In this document: positions 1-8,220 of the stretch, piece by piece
Position numbering within the stretch: the stretch's first letter is position 1
How the letters are laid out: every line of letters starts with the position of its first letter
From: Ruminococcus sp. OA3
Lineage (GTDB): Bacteria; Bacillota; Clostridia; Lachnospirales; Lachnospiraceae
Length of the DNA: 64,000 nt
NCBI RefSeq assembly: GCF_022440845.1
Contig: NZ_JAKNTO010000001.1
Coordinates: forward strand, 2,976,001 to 3,040,000
Direction of reading: 5' to 3'
Translations under genes and position numbers: made by a program
Notes under the pieces: model-generated
Database searches by the model: none
Told to the model about the DNA's origin: nothing
The model's input: only the letters and a program-made list of their open reading frames with translations

Positions 1-307
1 AACACCTGATTTCGTAAATCTTTCCATTGGTCTTCGCGCTCCGCAGCTGTATGAGGATGCCGCGCCTTTTATCATGAAGATACCGCAGGCATTTATCTCT
101 TCTCTTACTGAATACTTCAGCAACATGGAGGAACTTGGAAAACTTCCCCCGCTGGACTGTGAGTGCCTTGCTCTGACCATATTTTCTGCGACTTTCGGTT
201 ATACATTCCTGAAAGCTTCTTTTGAAGAAAAGCTTTCATCTGTGAGCCGGACAGATTTTATCAAACGGAGTGTGGAATTGTTTATCAGCGGTATTCCACA
301 GCTGTGA
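1..307 (+). CDS. TetR/AcrR-family regulator, C-terminal part (5' truncated by window edge)
   Basis: An open frame enters at base 2 and ends with TGA at 305-307, so only the last ~101 residues are seen. The visible part is helical, with an aromatic-rich stretch (FISSLTEYF) and ends ...VELFISGIPQL, which resembles the ligand-binding C-terminal half of TetR regulators. The DNA-binding helix-turn-helix would lie upstream of the window. Only 33 bp separate it from ilvB on the same strand, so the two may be co-transcribed. Family assignment is inferred from general character, not a diagnostic motif. Confidence 0.6.
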   Translation, partial: TPDFVNLSIGLRAPQLYEDAAPFIMKIPQAFISSLTEYFSNMEELGKLPPLDCECLALTIFSATFGYTFLKASFEEKLSSVSRTDFIKRSVELFISGIPQL

Positions 308-340
308 TGAACTTTAATACTGCAAAAAGGAGAGTAATCT

Positions 341-2077
341 ATGTTAATATCAGGAGCTGAACTGTTTGTAAACGCTTTAAAGGCAGAACAGGTTGACACT
401 CTGTTCGCCTATCCCGGCGGCCAGGCCATTGATTTATTTGATGCCCTGTACCAGAAACCGGATATCGATGTCATTCTTCCGCGTCATGAGCAGGGATTGA
501 TTCACGCCGCGGACGGTTATGCCCGTTCAACCGGAAAGACAGGGGTATGCCTTGTGACAAGCGGTCCCGGAGCTACCAATCTCGTCACCGGCATCGCCAC
601 GGCAAATTATGACAGTGTCCCGCTTGTCTGCTTTACCGGCCAGGTTCCGACCAGTCTGATCGGGAATGACGCCTTCCAGGAAGTCGATATCGTCGGTATC
701 ACCAGAAGCATCTGTAAATATGCAGTGACAGTCAGAAACCGTGAAGACCTCAACAGTACCATCAAAAAGGCATTCTATATTGCCAGAAGCGGTAAACCCG
801 GAGTCGTGGTCGTCGATATTCCAAAGGATATCCAGCGGGCACCCGGCAGCGACCTGTATCCCGAAACGATCGATATCCGCGGATACAAACCCAGTACATC
901 AGTACATATCGGACAGCTGAAAAAGGCGCTGGGACTGTTAAAACACGCAAAACGCCCCGTCTTTTTAGTCGGTGGTGGCGTCAATATCACACATGCGGGA
1001 AAGGAAATGACGAAGCTGGCAGAGTTGACGGGCTGCCCTGTTGTCACGACGATCATGGGAAAGGGGTCGGTCCCCACCTCCCATCCCCTCTATATTGGAA
1101 ACATCGGGATTCACGGCAGCTATGCCGCCAACTCGGCGATCAGCAACTGTGATCTGCTGTTCTCGATTGGCACCAGATTCAACGACCGGATCACCGGAAA
1201 GATCGAAGAATTTGCAAAAGACGCAGCCATCGTTCACATCGATATTGATTCTGCTTCCATTTCCAGAAATATTGCCGTCGATGTCCCCATCGTCGCTGAT
1301 GCCAGACAGGCGATCCTGGCGCTGCTTGACAGGGCAGTACCCCTGAAAATCGACGCGTGGCGCGATGAGATCAATACCTGGGATCAGCAGTTCCCGTTGA
1401 GGTCGAAGGCTGCGGGACTTACACCTGAGGCGATTATAAGCGCCATTAACCAGACGTTTGATAACTCAGTCATAGCCACCGACGTAGGACAAAATCAACT
1501 GTGGGCGACACAGTATCTCTCTCTCGACGAACACAGGCAGCTGATGACTTCCGGGGGGCTTGGCACAATGGGATACGGGTTTCCTGCAGCACTCGGTGCA
1601 AAACTTGGGAATCCTGACAAAGACGTCATTGTCATATCCGGTGACGGAGGCATGCAGATGAATATTCAGGAAATGGCGACGGCTGTAGTTTACGAACTGC
1701 CCGTCATCATCTGTATACTGAACAACGGATACCTGGGCAATGTGCGGCAGTGGCAGGAAATGTTTTTTGATAAGCGTTATTCTTCCACCTGCATGCGCCG
1801 CAGAAAGAGCTGTCTGGCAGCATGCGGAAACATGCATAAAGAGTGTCCTGAGTATACTCCCGATTTTGTGAAACTGGCGGAAAGCTACGGTGCAAAAGGA
1901 ATTCGTGTGACAAAAGCTGAAGATATCGCCACTGCTTTGGTGGAGGCTAAAAACACCCGTACTGTACCGACGGTCATTGAGTTTATCATTGAGCGTGAAG
2001 CGAATGTCCTGCCGATGGTACCGCCGGGAAATCCGCTGAGCGATATGATACTGGAAAAGGAGGAGCAGGAATCATGA
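341..2077 (+). CDS. ilvB: Acetolactate synthase large subunit (acetohydroxyacid synthase)
   Basis: Catalyses the TPP-dependent condensation of two pyruvates (or pyruvate plus 2-oxobutyrate), the first shared step of branched-chain amino acid synthesis. At 578 residues it is full length. The N-terminal TPP domain has the catalytic glutamate in RHEQ (Glu50). The Mg-TPP motif is GDGG at 434-437 with the paired Asn at 461-462. The central domain has the GGGVN FAD/nucleotide-type motif near 211. The ribosome binding site AAGGAGAG precedes ATG. The gene overlaps ilvN by 4 bp (ATGA). Odd point: a four-cysteine segment at residues 484-502 lies just after the active-site loop. Confidence 0.96.
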   Translation: MLISGAELFVNALKAEQVDTLFAYPGGQAIDLFDALYQKPDIDVILPRHEQGLIHAADGYARSTGKTGVCLVTSGPGATNLVTGIATANYDSVPLVCFTGQVPTSLIGNDAFQEVDIVGITRSICKYAVTVRNREDLNSTIKKAFYIARSGKPGVVVVDIPKDIQRAPGSDLYPETIDIRGYKPSTSVHIGQLKKALGLLKHAKRPVFLVGGGVNITHAGKEMTKLAELTGCPVVTTIMGKGSVPTSHPLYIGNIGIHGSYAANSAISNCDLLFSIGTRFNDRITGKIEEFAKDAAIVHIDIDSASISRNIAVDVPIVADARQAILALLDRAVPLKIDAWRDEINTWDQQFPLRSKAAGLTPEAIISAINQTFDNSVIATDVGQNQLWATQYLSLDEHRQLMTSGGLGTMGYGFPAALGAKLGNPDKDVIVISGDGGMQMNIQEMATAVVYELPVIICILNNGYLGNVRQWQEMFFDKRYSSTCMRRRKSCLAACGNMHKECPEYTPDFVKLAESYGAKGIRVTKAEDIATALVEAKNTRTVPTVIEFIIEREANVLPMVPPGNPLSDMILEKEEQES

Positions 2078-2574
2078 AAAAGAGATGGATCTGTCTGTTT
2101 GTAGAAAATGATGTCGGGGTGCTCGCCAGAATCTCCGGACTGTTTTCGGGAAAATCATATAACCTGAACAGCCTGACGGTCGGGGCGACCGAGGATGAAA
2201 CCGTATCCCGGATGACGATCAGCCTGACCAGTGATGACAGGACGTTTGAACAGGTAAAAAAACAGCTCAACCGGGCTGTCGAGGTTATCAAGGTTGTAGA
2301 TTATACAGATGTTGCCATACATCTGAAAGAACTCATGTTCATAAGGGTCAATTGCTGCACTGCCAGGGACATGGCTGAGATCTTCAGGCTTTCACAGGTC
2401 TTTGAGGTGAAAGTGATCGACTACACCCCAACAACCGCTCTGCTTCAGAGTATTCAGACTGAAAAGCAAAACAACGATCTGGCCGCCATGTTTGGCAAAT
2501 ACTTTTTAAACCGGATTGAGATCATACGCGGAGGAAGTGTCGCTGTCGAAGCACTCAACGGTTTTGAAAAGTGA
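2074..2574 (+). CDS. ilvN: Acetolactate synthase small (regulatory) subunit
   Basis: Regulatory partner of IlvB that confers valine feedback inhibition and stimulates catalysis. It has 166 residues, normal for the family. The N-terminal ACT domain begins KRWICLFVENDVGVLARISGLFSGKSYN, broken here as the standard 'VLARISGLFS' signature near residue 15-25. The C-terminal ALS_ss_C domain covers about 85-160. Its ATG overlaps the ilvB stop, indicating translational coupling and 1:1 synthesis. The stop codon TGA (2572-2574) directly abuts the stop codon of the convergent ABC gene, with no spacer and no visible terminator. Confidence 0.95.
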   Translation: MKKRWICLFVENDVGVLARISGLFSGKSYNLNSLTVGATEDETVSRMTISLTSDDRTFEQVKKQLNRAVEVIKVVDYTDVAIHLKELMFIRVNCCTARDMAEIFRLSQVFEVKVIDYTPTTALLQSIQTEKQNNDLAAMFGKYFLNRIEIIRGGSVAVEALNGFEK

Positions 2575-3300
2575 TCATCCCCCAATCAGCCTGCGAACGA
2601 ACTCCGTTGCCGGCTGCTGCTGTATCCGTTCAGGGGAATCATACTGCAGAATGGTTCCCCTGTCCATCACCAGTACCCTGGTCCCCAGCTTCATCGCTTC
2701 TGTAATATCATGTGTTACAAACAGGATCGTAATTTTAGTCTTTTGATGTATCTTTTTCAGTTCATCCTGCAGCTGTTTCCGCGTGATCTCGTCTACTGCA
2801 CCGAACGGTTCGTCCATAAGCAGGATATCCGGAGACGCAGCCAGCGCTCTGGCTATCCCTACTCTCTGCTGCTGTCCGCCGGATAATTCGGACGGATAAC
2901 GGGAGAGGAGTTCTTCTTCCAGACCTACGATCTCCATCCATTTTTTTACTGCCCGCCTGGTTTTCTCCTTTTCCCTTTTATTCAGCAGGTTCGGGACATA
3001 TGCAATATTTTGTTCCACTGTCAGGTGAGGAAACAGGACACTTCCCTGAATGGCATATCCGATATTTCTGCGAAGCTGTATCATATCCATATCCTTGATA
3101 TTTTTACCATGAACCACCACATCTCCGCTGGTCTGGGTGATCAGTCCGTTGATCATTTTCAGCAGTGTCGTTTTTCCACATCCGGAAGATCCGATGACTG
3201 TCACAAACTCCCCATCTGCAATCTCAAGATTCAGAGAGTCGATCACTTTCTGCTCACCATATATTTTGGAAATATTTTGAAATTCAATTACCGCACTCAT
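2575..3300 (-). CDS. Osmoprotectant-type ABC transporter ATP-binding protein (OpuCA-like)
   Basis: ATPase of a glycine betaine/carnitine/choline-type importer. Walker A GSSGCGKTT spans residues 37-45, followed by the Q-loop, the LSGGQQQR signature, Walker B (ILLMDEP) and the H-switch (VTHD). At 241 residues it lacks the C-terminal CBS pair that OpuCA/ProV proteins use to sense ionic strength, so activity control must differ or lie elsewhere. It overlaps the upstream permease/binding-protein gene by 4 bp and is last in a three-gene operon. The true substrate cannot be fixed from sequence alone. Confidence 0.9.
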   Translation of the reverse strand: MSAVIEFQNISKIYGEQKVIDSLNLEIADGEFVTVIGSSGCGKTTLLKMINGLITQTSGDVVVHGKNIKDMDMIQLRRNIGYAIQGSVLFPHLTVEQNIAYVPNLLNKREKEKTRRAVKKWMEIVGLEEELLSRYPSELSGGQQQRVGIARALAASPDILLMDEPFGAVDEITRKQLQDELKKIHQKTKITILFVTHDITEAMKLGTRVLVMDRGTILQYDSPERIQQQPATEFVRRLIGG

Positions 3301-4847
3301 GCACCCACCCCTTTCAGAAGTCCCGTTTCCTCTAAAAACTCTATTGCGGCATCACGCGGTTCCTTTCCTTCCGCTTCCACTTCATAGTTCAAATGTGACA
3401 CCTGTGCATCATTCAACACACCAGTCAGCTTCTCAAAGACTGCTTCCAGTTCCGGATAATCTTCCATCACTTCACTGCGCACTATATTTCCGCACATATA
3501 GGACGGATAGAACCCCTGGTCATCTGTAAGTACTGCCACATCTGATGCACTCAGCTGTCCGTCAGTAGTAAAGATAACCATCACGTCAATTTTTCCTTCC
3601 TGGATCGCTTTATATTTTAATCCGATATCCAGATCCATCGTACTTTTAAACTTCAGCCCATACGCATCACACAGGGCATCATACCCGTCTTCCCGTTCGA
3701 AAAAGTCATATTCCGCACCGAATACCAGCTGATCAGCCATCTCTTCTAAATCAGAGTACGTTTTCAGGCTATACTGATCGGCGATCTCTTTTCTCACTGC
3801 CAGTCCGTAAGTGTTGTTAAAACCATACATCCCTTTCCAATTCATATCATACGTTTCTTTATAGGCATCCTCCAGCTCTCCAAACATATCTTCTGAATAC
3901 CCTCCCTCTTCTTTCAGCACCATGTTCCAGGCAGTTCCCGTATATTCCGGATAAATATCAAACTCCCCGCTTTCCATGGCGGGCCAAATATTTGATGTGC
4001 CCCCGCCCACTCCCTGAGTCAGTTCCACTTTCAGGTCTGTGTCCTGTTCTATTAAGATGTCCAGCATTTCCCCAAGAATATATTGTTCTGTCATCGGCTT
4101 TGTGGCAATGCGTATGACATCTTCCTGATGCGTGTTCCAGAGTATCCCTCCAAGAACAGCCGCACAGGAAATCCCGATTACAAATTTCGCTGCCAGGTTT
4201 CTCCTCTTTATCCCGCTGTTCTTTCGCTCCATGGATTTCTCCAGTATCCCAAGCAGTAAATCCATGAGCAGGGCCAGAAGCGCTATAAAAAGACTCCCTG
4301 CTATTGTCATCGCCGCGTTGTTCGTTGTAATACCGCGATAAATGGCGACACCCAGACCGCCCGCACCGATAAATGAGGCGATACCAGCCAGTGCAATCGT
4401 CATCGTCACCATGTTGCGGATGCCTGACATGATCACTGGCAACGCCAGCGGTATCTTGATCTTGTACAGGATCTGAACATCTGTGCTTCCCATGCCTCTT
4501 GCCGCTTCCAGAATCCCCCTGTCCACATTTCGAATTCCCGTGTGCACCGCGCGTACCATGGGAAGCAGCGCATAGACTGTCAATGCTATGACAGCAGTCG
4601 TATTGCCCACCCCCGAAAATGGGATCAGAAATCCAAGCATGGAAATCGATGGTATGGTATATAAAAAATTTATCGCTGCCAGTGTGGGTTTTGCAGCCTT
4701 TTCATATTCGCTGATCAGGATTCCCGCCAGCCCGCCAGCCAGAACCGCAATCACTATGGATATAAAGGATATTTCCAGATGTTCCCACAGAAGCTGCAGG
4801 AAAAATCCTCTTCGTTCCAGCACCAGAGTGCAAATATCGTTTAACAT
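3297..4847 (-). CDS. Fused permease/substrate-binding protein of an osmoprotectant ABC importer
   Basis: A 516-residue fusion. The first ~210 residues form a BPD_transp_1 permease with about six membrane segments and an EAA-type loop (EAARGMGSTDVQILYKIKI shortened to the core 'EAARGMGS'). A further membrane segment near 220 anchors an extracellular OpuAC-like binding domain (about 240-516) with the family pattern GEFDIYPEYTGT. The fusion means every permease carries its own receptor, as in OpuABC/BusAB systems. ATG 4847 has GGAGATCC just upstream. It overlaps both neighbours by a few bases. Betaine, carnitine, choline or a related quaternary amine is the likely substrate. Confidence 0.9.
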   Translation of the reverse strand: MLNDICTLVLERRGFFLQLLWEHLEISFISIVIAVLAGGLAGILISEYEKAAKPTLAAINFLYTIPSISMLGFLIPFSGVGNTTAVIALTVYALLPMVRAVHTGIRNVDRGILEAARGMGSTDVQILYKIKIPLALPVIMSGIRNMVTMTIALAGIASFIGAGGLGVAIYRGITTNNAAMTIAGSLFIALLALLMDLLLGILEKSMERKNSGIKRRNLAAKFVIGISCAAVLGGILWNTHQEDVIRIATKPMTEQYILGEMLDILIEQDTDLKVELTQGVGGGTSNIWPAMESGEFDIYPEYTGTAWNMVLKEEGGYSEDMFGELEDAYKETYDMNWKGMYGFNNTYGLAVRKEIADQYSLKTYSDLEEMADQLVFGAEYDFFEREDGYDALCDAYGLKFKSTMDLDIGLKYKAIQEGKIDVMVIFTTDGQLSASDVAVLTDDQGFYPSYMCGNIVRSEVMEDYPELEAVFEKLTGVLNDAQVSHLNYEVEAEGKEPRDAAIEFLEETGLLKGVGA

Positions 4848-5458
4848 ATGGATCTCCTTCTTTTGATTGCCTCCGCAGGACAGTTCTCAGCGCAAAGACC
4901 GCAGTGCAGACAGTGTTCCTGCTGTATGCGGTACGGTGTCCCTTTTTGGATACATCGCTGGGGACAGATGCTTAAGCAGCTGCCGCACTGTATACAGGAC
5001 TCTGAAATCATAAATCCCTTCTCCTCTTCAGATATCCCACCGAGTGAAAAACTTTCCCGGTAAATGGGTTGTCTGCCCAGGTCAAAGAACTCTAACACCG
5101 CATCTTCTATACGGAACGGTTCCAGAATATATCTGGCATTCCCCGGATACACATCCCGCATCGCCGGATTTTCCTCAAAAATCCGGTCAATCCAGTCCCT
5201 GTGGCGATCCAGTTTTTTTACCCGGCCTTCCAGCCGAACCATCTGAAACTGACGGTTCATCCCGGTAACCGCAACTTCCGGTCTGTCCAACAACTGCCTG
5301 TAAAATGCCTTGCCTCTGGCTGTGCAGAAAATCAGTCTTTCCTGTTCCACCAGCATCACATCAATGATCCTCACTTTCGGTTTTCCCTCGCGGTCTGCGG
5401 TAGCAAAAGCAACATCTTTTATCTCCCTTAAAATCTGTAGACAATCTTGTGCGTTCAA
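4841..5458 (-). CDS. PNPOx-like flavin-binding protein with C-terminal 2[4Fe-4S] ferredoxin domain
   Basis: A 205-residue soluble protein. Residues ~1-125 match the split-barrel pyridoxamine-phosphate-oxidase-like fold (an FMN or F420-type binder: VAFATADREGKPKVRIID). The C-terminal ~45 residues carry two CxxCxxCxxxC clusters (CIQCGSCLSIC and CLHCGLCAENC). It is likely an electron-transfer flavoprotein, substrate unknown. Translation starts at TTG 5458, supported by AGGAGGG seven bases upstream. An extended -10 promoter lies at 5494-5502. It overlaps the transporter permease gene by 7 bp, so it is the first gene of the ABC operon. The functional link to the importer is unexplained. Confidence 0.85.
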   Translation of the reverse strand: MNAQDCLQILREIKDVAFATADREGKPKVRIIDVMLVEQERLIFCTARGKAFYRQLLDRPEVAVTGMNRQFQMVRLEGRVKKLDRHRDWIDRIFEENPAMRDVYPGNARYILEPFRIEDAVLEFFDLGRQPIYRESFSLGGISEEEKGFMISESCIQCGSCLSICPQRCIQKGTPYRIQQEHCLHCGLCAENCPAEAIKRRRSIC

Positions 5459-5493
5459 CCTTTTCCCTCCTAATCTTCCCGTTTCCTATTCTT

Positions 5494-5502
5494 ATTATAG
5501 CA
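5494..5502 (-). promoter_or_regulatory. Extended -10 promoter for the flavin/ferredoxin-ABC operon
   Basis: On the minus strand the sequence reads TGCTATAAT, a consensus extended -10. There is no good -35 at 16-18 bp. It lies 36 bp upstream of the TTG start at 5458 and just downstream of the terminator of the preceding operon. Confidence 0.5.
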
Positions 5503-5534
5503 TAATTGAAATTATTATCCTTGATAAGTACGCA

Positions 5535-5570
5535 CAAAAAAGTAGCATAGTATCTTTTCGATACTATGCT
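5535..5570 (-). terminator. Rho-independent terminator after the class V aminotransferase
   Basis: A perfect 11-bp stem (AGCATAGTATC / GATACTATGCT) with a 5-base loop is followed on the minus strand by ACTTTTTT. It sits about 57 bp beyond the aminotransferase stop and separates that operon from the ABC operon. Confidence 0.8.
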
Positions 5571-5626
5571 CATACGTCCCTGTATATTAACCGGCACCTG
5601 TTCGTGCCCCTTTGTCTGGTGCGCCT

Positions 5627-6748
5627 TTAAAAAGCCTGAGCCATACTCCCCTTCATCTCAATCCCAATATCAGCAAGCACCTGATCCAATGCAGCAAGCG
5701 TCCGCCGGACTTTTTCTTCCCGGCAGTTCTCTCCCATATGACCAATCCGGATCACCTGTCCCGCCATGACGTCAAAAGATCCGGCGATCAGAATATTGTG
5801 CTCCTTCTTCATCTTCTCCAGGATCTCCGCAGCTTGAGCGGGCTTTGGCACCTCAAATACCGTCACCGTCCCACAGAAGCCGTCCTCCTGGTAAAGTTTC
5901 AGTCCGCAGGAGACCAGCGCCCGGCGGACCCGTGCCGCAATCTTCTGATGACGCGCCACAATATCAGGTTCCCGCCTGATGTTCTCAAGCGCTGCTCTCA
6001 GTCCGCAGATATCGCTGACCGGCATCGTGTACGGGAACCACTGGTTTTCGTAATAGTCTTCAAAGGTGAGCAGATTCGCATAGAAAGAAGCGACCGGCGT
6101 CCTTCTGTTTTTTACGGCGGACTTCGCGTCCTGACTTAAAGTGACGAGAGTCAGGCCCGGAGGCGCCGAGATTGCTTTCTGTGATCCTCCCAGCAATACA
6201 TCGATCTGAAAATCGTCTGCATCCATCTGTTCGCCAAACATCGCCGAGACAGAATCCACGACAGTCAGTATGCCGTAAGACTTCAGCAGGGGACAGATTG
6301 CCGAAACATCATTGCACATGCCGCTTGGCGTATCACAGTGTACCACAGTGGCATACTTAAAATCTGAATCCTGTTCCAGATATGTTTTCAATGCAGCAGG
6401 ATCGATGGGCTTGCGGTAATCCGTCGAATAGAGCACCGCATCTCCTCCGTACATCGAGACAAAATCCTGGAATCCCTTCCCAAACACCCCGTTGTCAAGC
6501 ACCAGAACACGGTCCCCTGCCTCCGTCAGCGATGCGCACGCGGCTTCGAGTCCAAGGATTCCCTCACCCCCCAGGATCAGTGTCTCATTCTCTGTGCGGA
6601 CCAATTCACTGAACATGCGGCAGGTATCTCTGTAAAAATCATAAAACCACGGATCCAGATCCGGATTTGTACATACTCTGCTTCTTGCCATCCTCACATT
6701 CTCTGCAACTTCAGTCGGTCCAGGTGTCATGATCTCGTACATCAGCAT
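5627..6748 (-). CDS. Class V aminotransferase (alanine-glyoxylate / phosphonate-type family)
   Basis: A PLP-dependent transaminase of 373 residues, typical length. The N-terminus starts MTPGPTEVAENV, the substrate-loop signature of the alanine-glyoxylate/serine-pyruvate/2-aminoethylphosphonate group. The PLP lysine is in GGSQKAISAPPG near residue 195, with the preceding Asp in VVDSVSAMFGEQ. It is 7 bp overlapped with the upstream ECF transporter S-component gene, so import and transamination of one compound may be linked. Alternatives are serine-glyoxylate, AEP-pyruvate or ureidoglycine-glyoxylate aminotransferase; the sequence does not decide. The ORF carries an alternative ATG two codons in. 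Confidence 0.85.
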   Translation of the reverse strand: MLMYEIMTPGPTEVAENVRMARSRVCTNPDLDPWFYDFYRDTCRMFSELVRTENETLILGGEGILGLEAACASLTEAGDRVLVLDNGVFGKGFQDFVSMYGGDAVLYSTDYRKPIDPAALKTYLEQDSDFKYATVVHCDTPSGMCNDVSAICPLLKSYGILTVVDSVSAMFGEQMDADDFQIDVLLGGSQKAISAPPGLTLVTLSQDAKSAVKNRRTPVASFYANLLTFEDYYENQWFPYTMPVSDICGLRAALENIRREPDIVARHQKIAARVRRALVSCGLKLYQEDGFCGTVTVFEVPKPAQAAEILEKMKKEHNILIAGSFDVMAGQVIRIGHMGENCREEKVRRTLAALDQVLADIGIEMKGSMAQAF

Positions 6749-7293
6749 GTCCTCCTGCCGGGTCCGAATTTCTCAGCTGCAGTGCGAAGCCTTCCGACAA
6801 TCGGAAGTGTCAGAACGGCAGCTGTTCCAATCTGCACCAGATTTCCGGGGATGGAGCCTGCCGGAGTCAGCCAGTTGCCGTAAAGAATGACTTCCGCAAG
6901 ATAATAGCCGGCCACCTTGATCACGCAAGCCACAATGACCGCCAGCGCATACCAGCCGAGTCCTCTGTGTTTCTCTGCGATCAGGCCGACAGTGAAGCCC
7001 ATCAGGCCGACGATCACCAGGGTAAATGGAGCCCATGCAGTCCACCCGGACAGCAGATCGAACATTGCCATCCCGACACCGCCTGCGATGGCACCCGTGC
7101 GTTTTCCAAATATCATGGCGCCGATAAACAACGGTACATTTCCAAGATGGATCAGCCCTCCGTTCGCCGCGATTGGCAGACGGATATTGACAAATGCCGT
7201 GAACACATATGTCAGGGCAATAAAGACAGCTGTGAGCGTCAGGCTTTTGATATGGTTCGTCTCACGAACTGCAGTCTGTGTCGATTGATTCAT
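6742..7293 (-). CDS. ECF transporter substrate-binding S component (vitamin-type membrane protein)
   Basis: A hydrophobic protein with about six predicted membrane segments that resembles ECF S components. It has the typical pattern of a first helix ending in IRLPI...GLIHLGNVPLFIGA, which in this family lines the substrate site. I place the start at ATG 7293 (MNQSTQT, 183 residues), because AGAGGAG lies 8 bases upstream, rather than at the longer frame from 7317. No dedicated ECF A/A'/T genes are adjacent, so it would share the housekeeping energising module (group II type). Substrate unknown; the coupled aminotransferase suggests an amine or amine precursor. Confidence 0.82.
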   Translation of the reverse strand: MNQSTQTAVRETNHIKSLTLTAVFIALTYVFTAFVNIRLPIAANGGLIHLGNVPLFIGAMIFGKRTGAIAGGVGMAMFDLLSGWTAWAPFTLVIVGLMGFTVGLIAEKHRGLGWYALAVIVACVIKVAGYYLAEVILYGNWLTPAGSIPGNLVQIGTAAVLTLPIVGRLRTAAEKFGPGRRTC

Positions 7294-7419
7294 AATGATT
7301 CTCCTCTTTTCTGTCATGATTGAATGTCGCGTACATCCTGGAATCTATCTTACAGGAAAATTGGCATTATTAAAATATCCAGTTTTATCATTTTCGACCA
7401 GACCACTTTCGTTTTCCCG

Positions 7420-8220
7420 TTAAAGCGGCAGATTCCTTCTGCTGAAAGCAGCGACTCCCGCTGCCATCAATAGGATTCCTGATGCATACAGCGCGGCACA
7501 TGCCAGCCATGCATCCCCGTCAGCCGCAGTCAGCCCATTGATGTCAAAGAGCGTAAGCGGCGTTACATACCTTATATTCCGGAATTTTTCTCCTGTCTGT
7601 GATATCATCTGAACGAGCACAGAGCAGACCACAATCCCGGCTCCGATTCCGGTTGCCCTTCTCGAATCATTAAACAGGCATGAGGACAAAAAGCACGCGC
7701 CTCCAAAAAAGATAAGAAGTCCAAGCAGACCCACATTCACTCTGAGAAACGCAGGCACTTCCAGCTCGCCGGGAAACAAGATACCGGATACAGCCGCAAC
7801 CAGTACCGTTACAAAGGCTACCAGAAATACAAGACAAACTGTTAAAAATACAGCCTGCGTTGTGACGATCTTTCTCCTCTTGTGCGGTGCTGACAAAAGA
7901 CATGCCATCGAGCCGTTGTCTACATACTTCGCCACCAGCCGGTTTGCCAGGATGATAATAAAGACCGCAGGAAATATCACAAACAACATGCCGTACAGAT
8001 ACCCGGTGATGAATTCCAGCAGTGTCGTGCCGACTTCTCCCATACCGAATGCTGCGAAGATCTGGGGCATACTCTCTGCCATGGCCCTCAGGCTGTCCCC
8101 GGTCTTTGGGTCAAACATCATAACAATCATTACTGCATACATTGTCAGGACTCCCAGGAAAATCACAAGCAGTATGTAATTAGATTTTAATTCTTTCCGA
8201 AACAGTGTCGTACTAAGCAT
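7420..8220 (-). CDS. ABC-2 type exporter permease
   Basis: A 266-residue membrane protein with six predicted helices, a soluble N-terminal lead (FRKELKSN) and a first large loop, typical of ABC-2 permeases that pair with a soluble ATPase. I choose ATG 8220 because GGAGGGG lies six bases upstream; the frame is open to 8235. The start overlaps the ATPase stop by 8 bp. It is the last gene of the TetR-ATPase-permease operon. Substrate is unknown; such trios usually export drugs, peptides or lipids. Confidence 0.87.
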   Translation of the reverse strand: MLSTTLFRKELKSNYILLVIFLGVLTMYAVMIVMMFDPKTGDSLRAMAESMPQIFAAFGMGEVGTTLLEFITGYLYGMLFVIFPAVFIIILANRLVAKYVDNGSMACLLSAPHKRRKIVTTQAVFLTVCLVFLVAFVTVLVAAVSGILFPGELEVPAFLRVNVGLLGLLIFFGGACFLSSCLFNDSRRATGIGAGIVVCSVLVQMISQTGEKFRNIRYVTPLTLFDINGLTAADGDAWLACAALYASGILLMAAGVAAFSRRNLPL

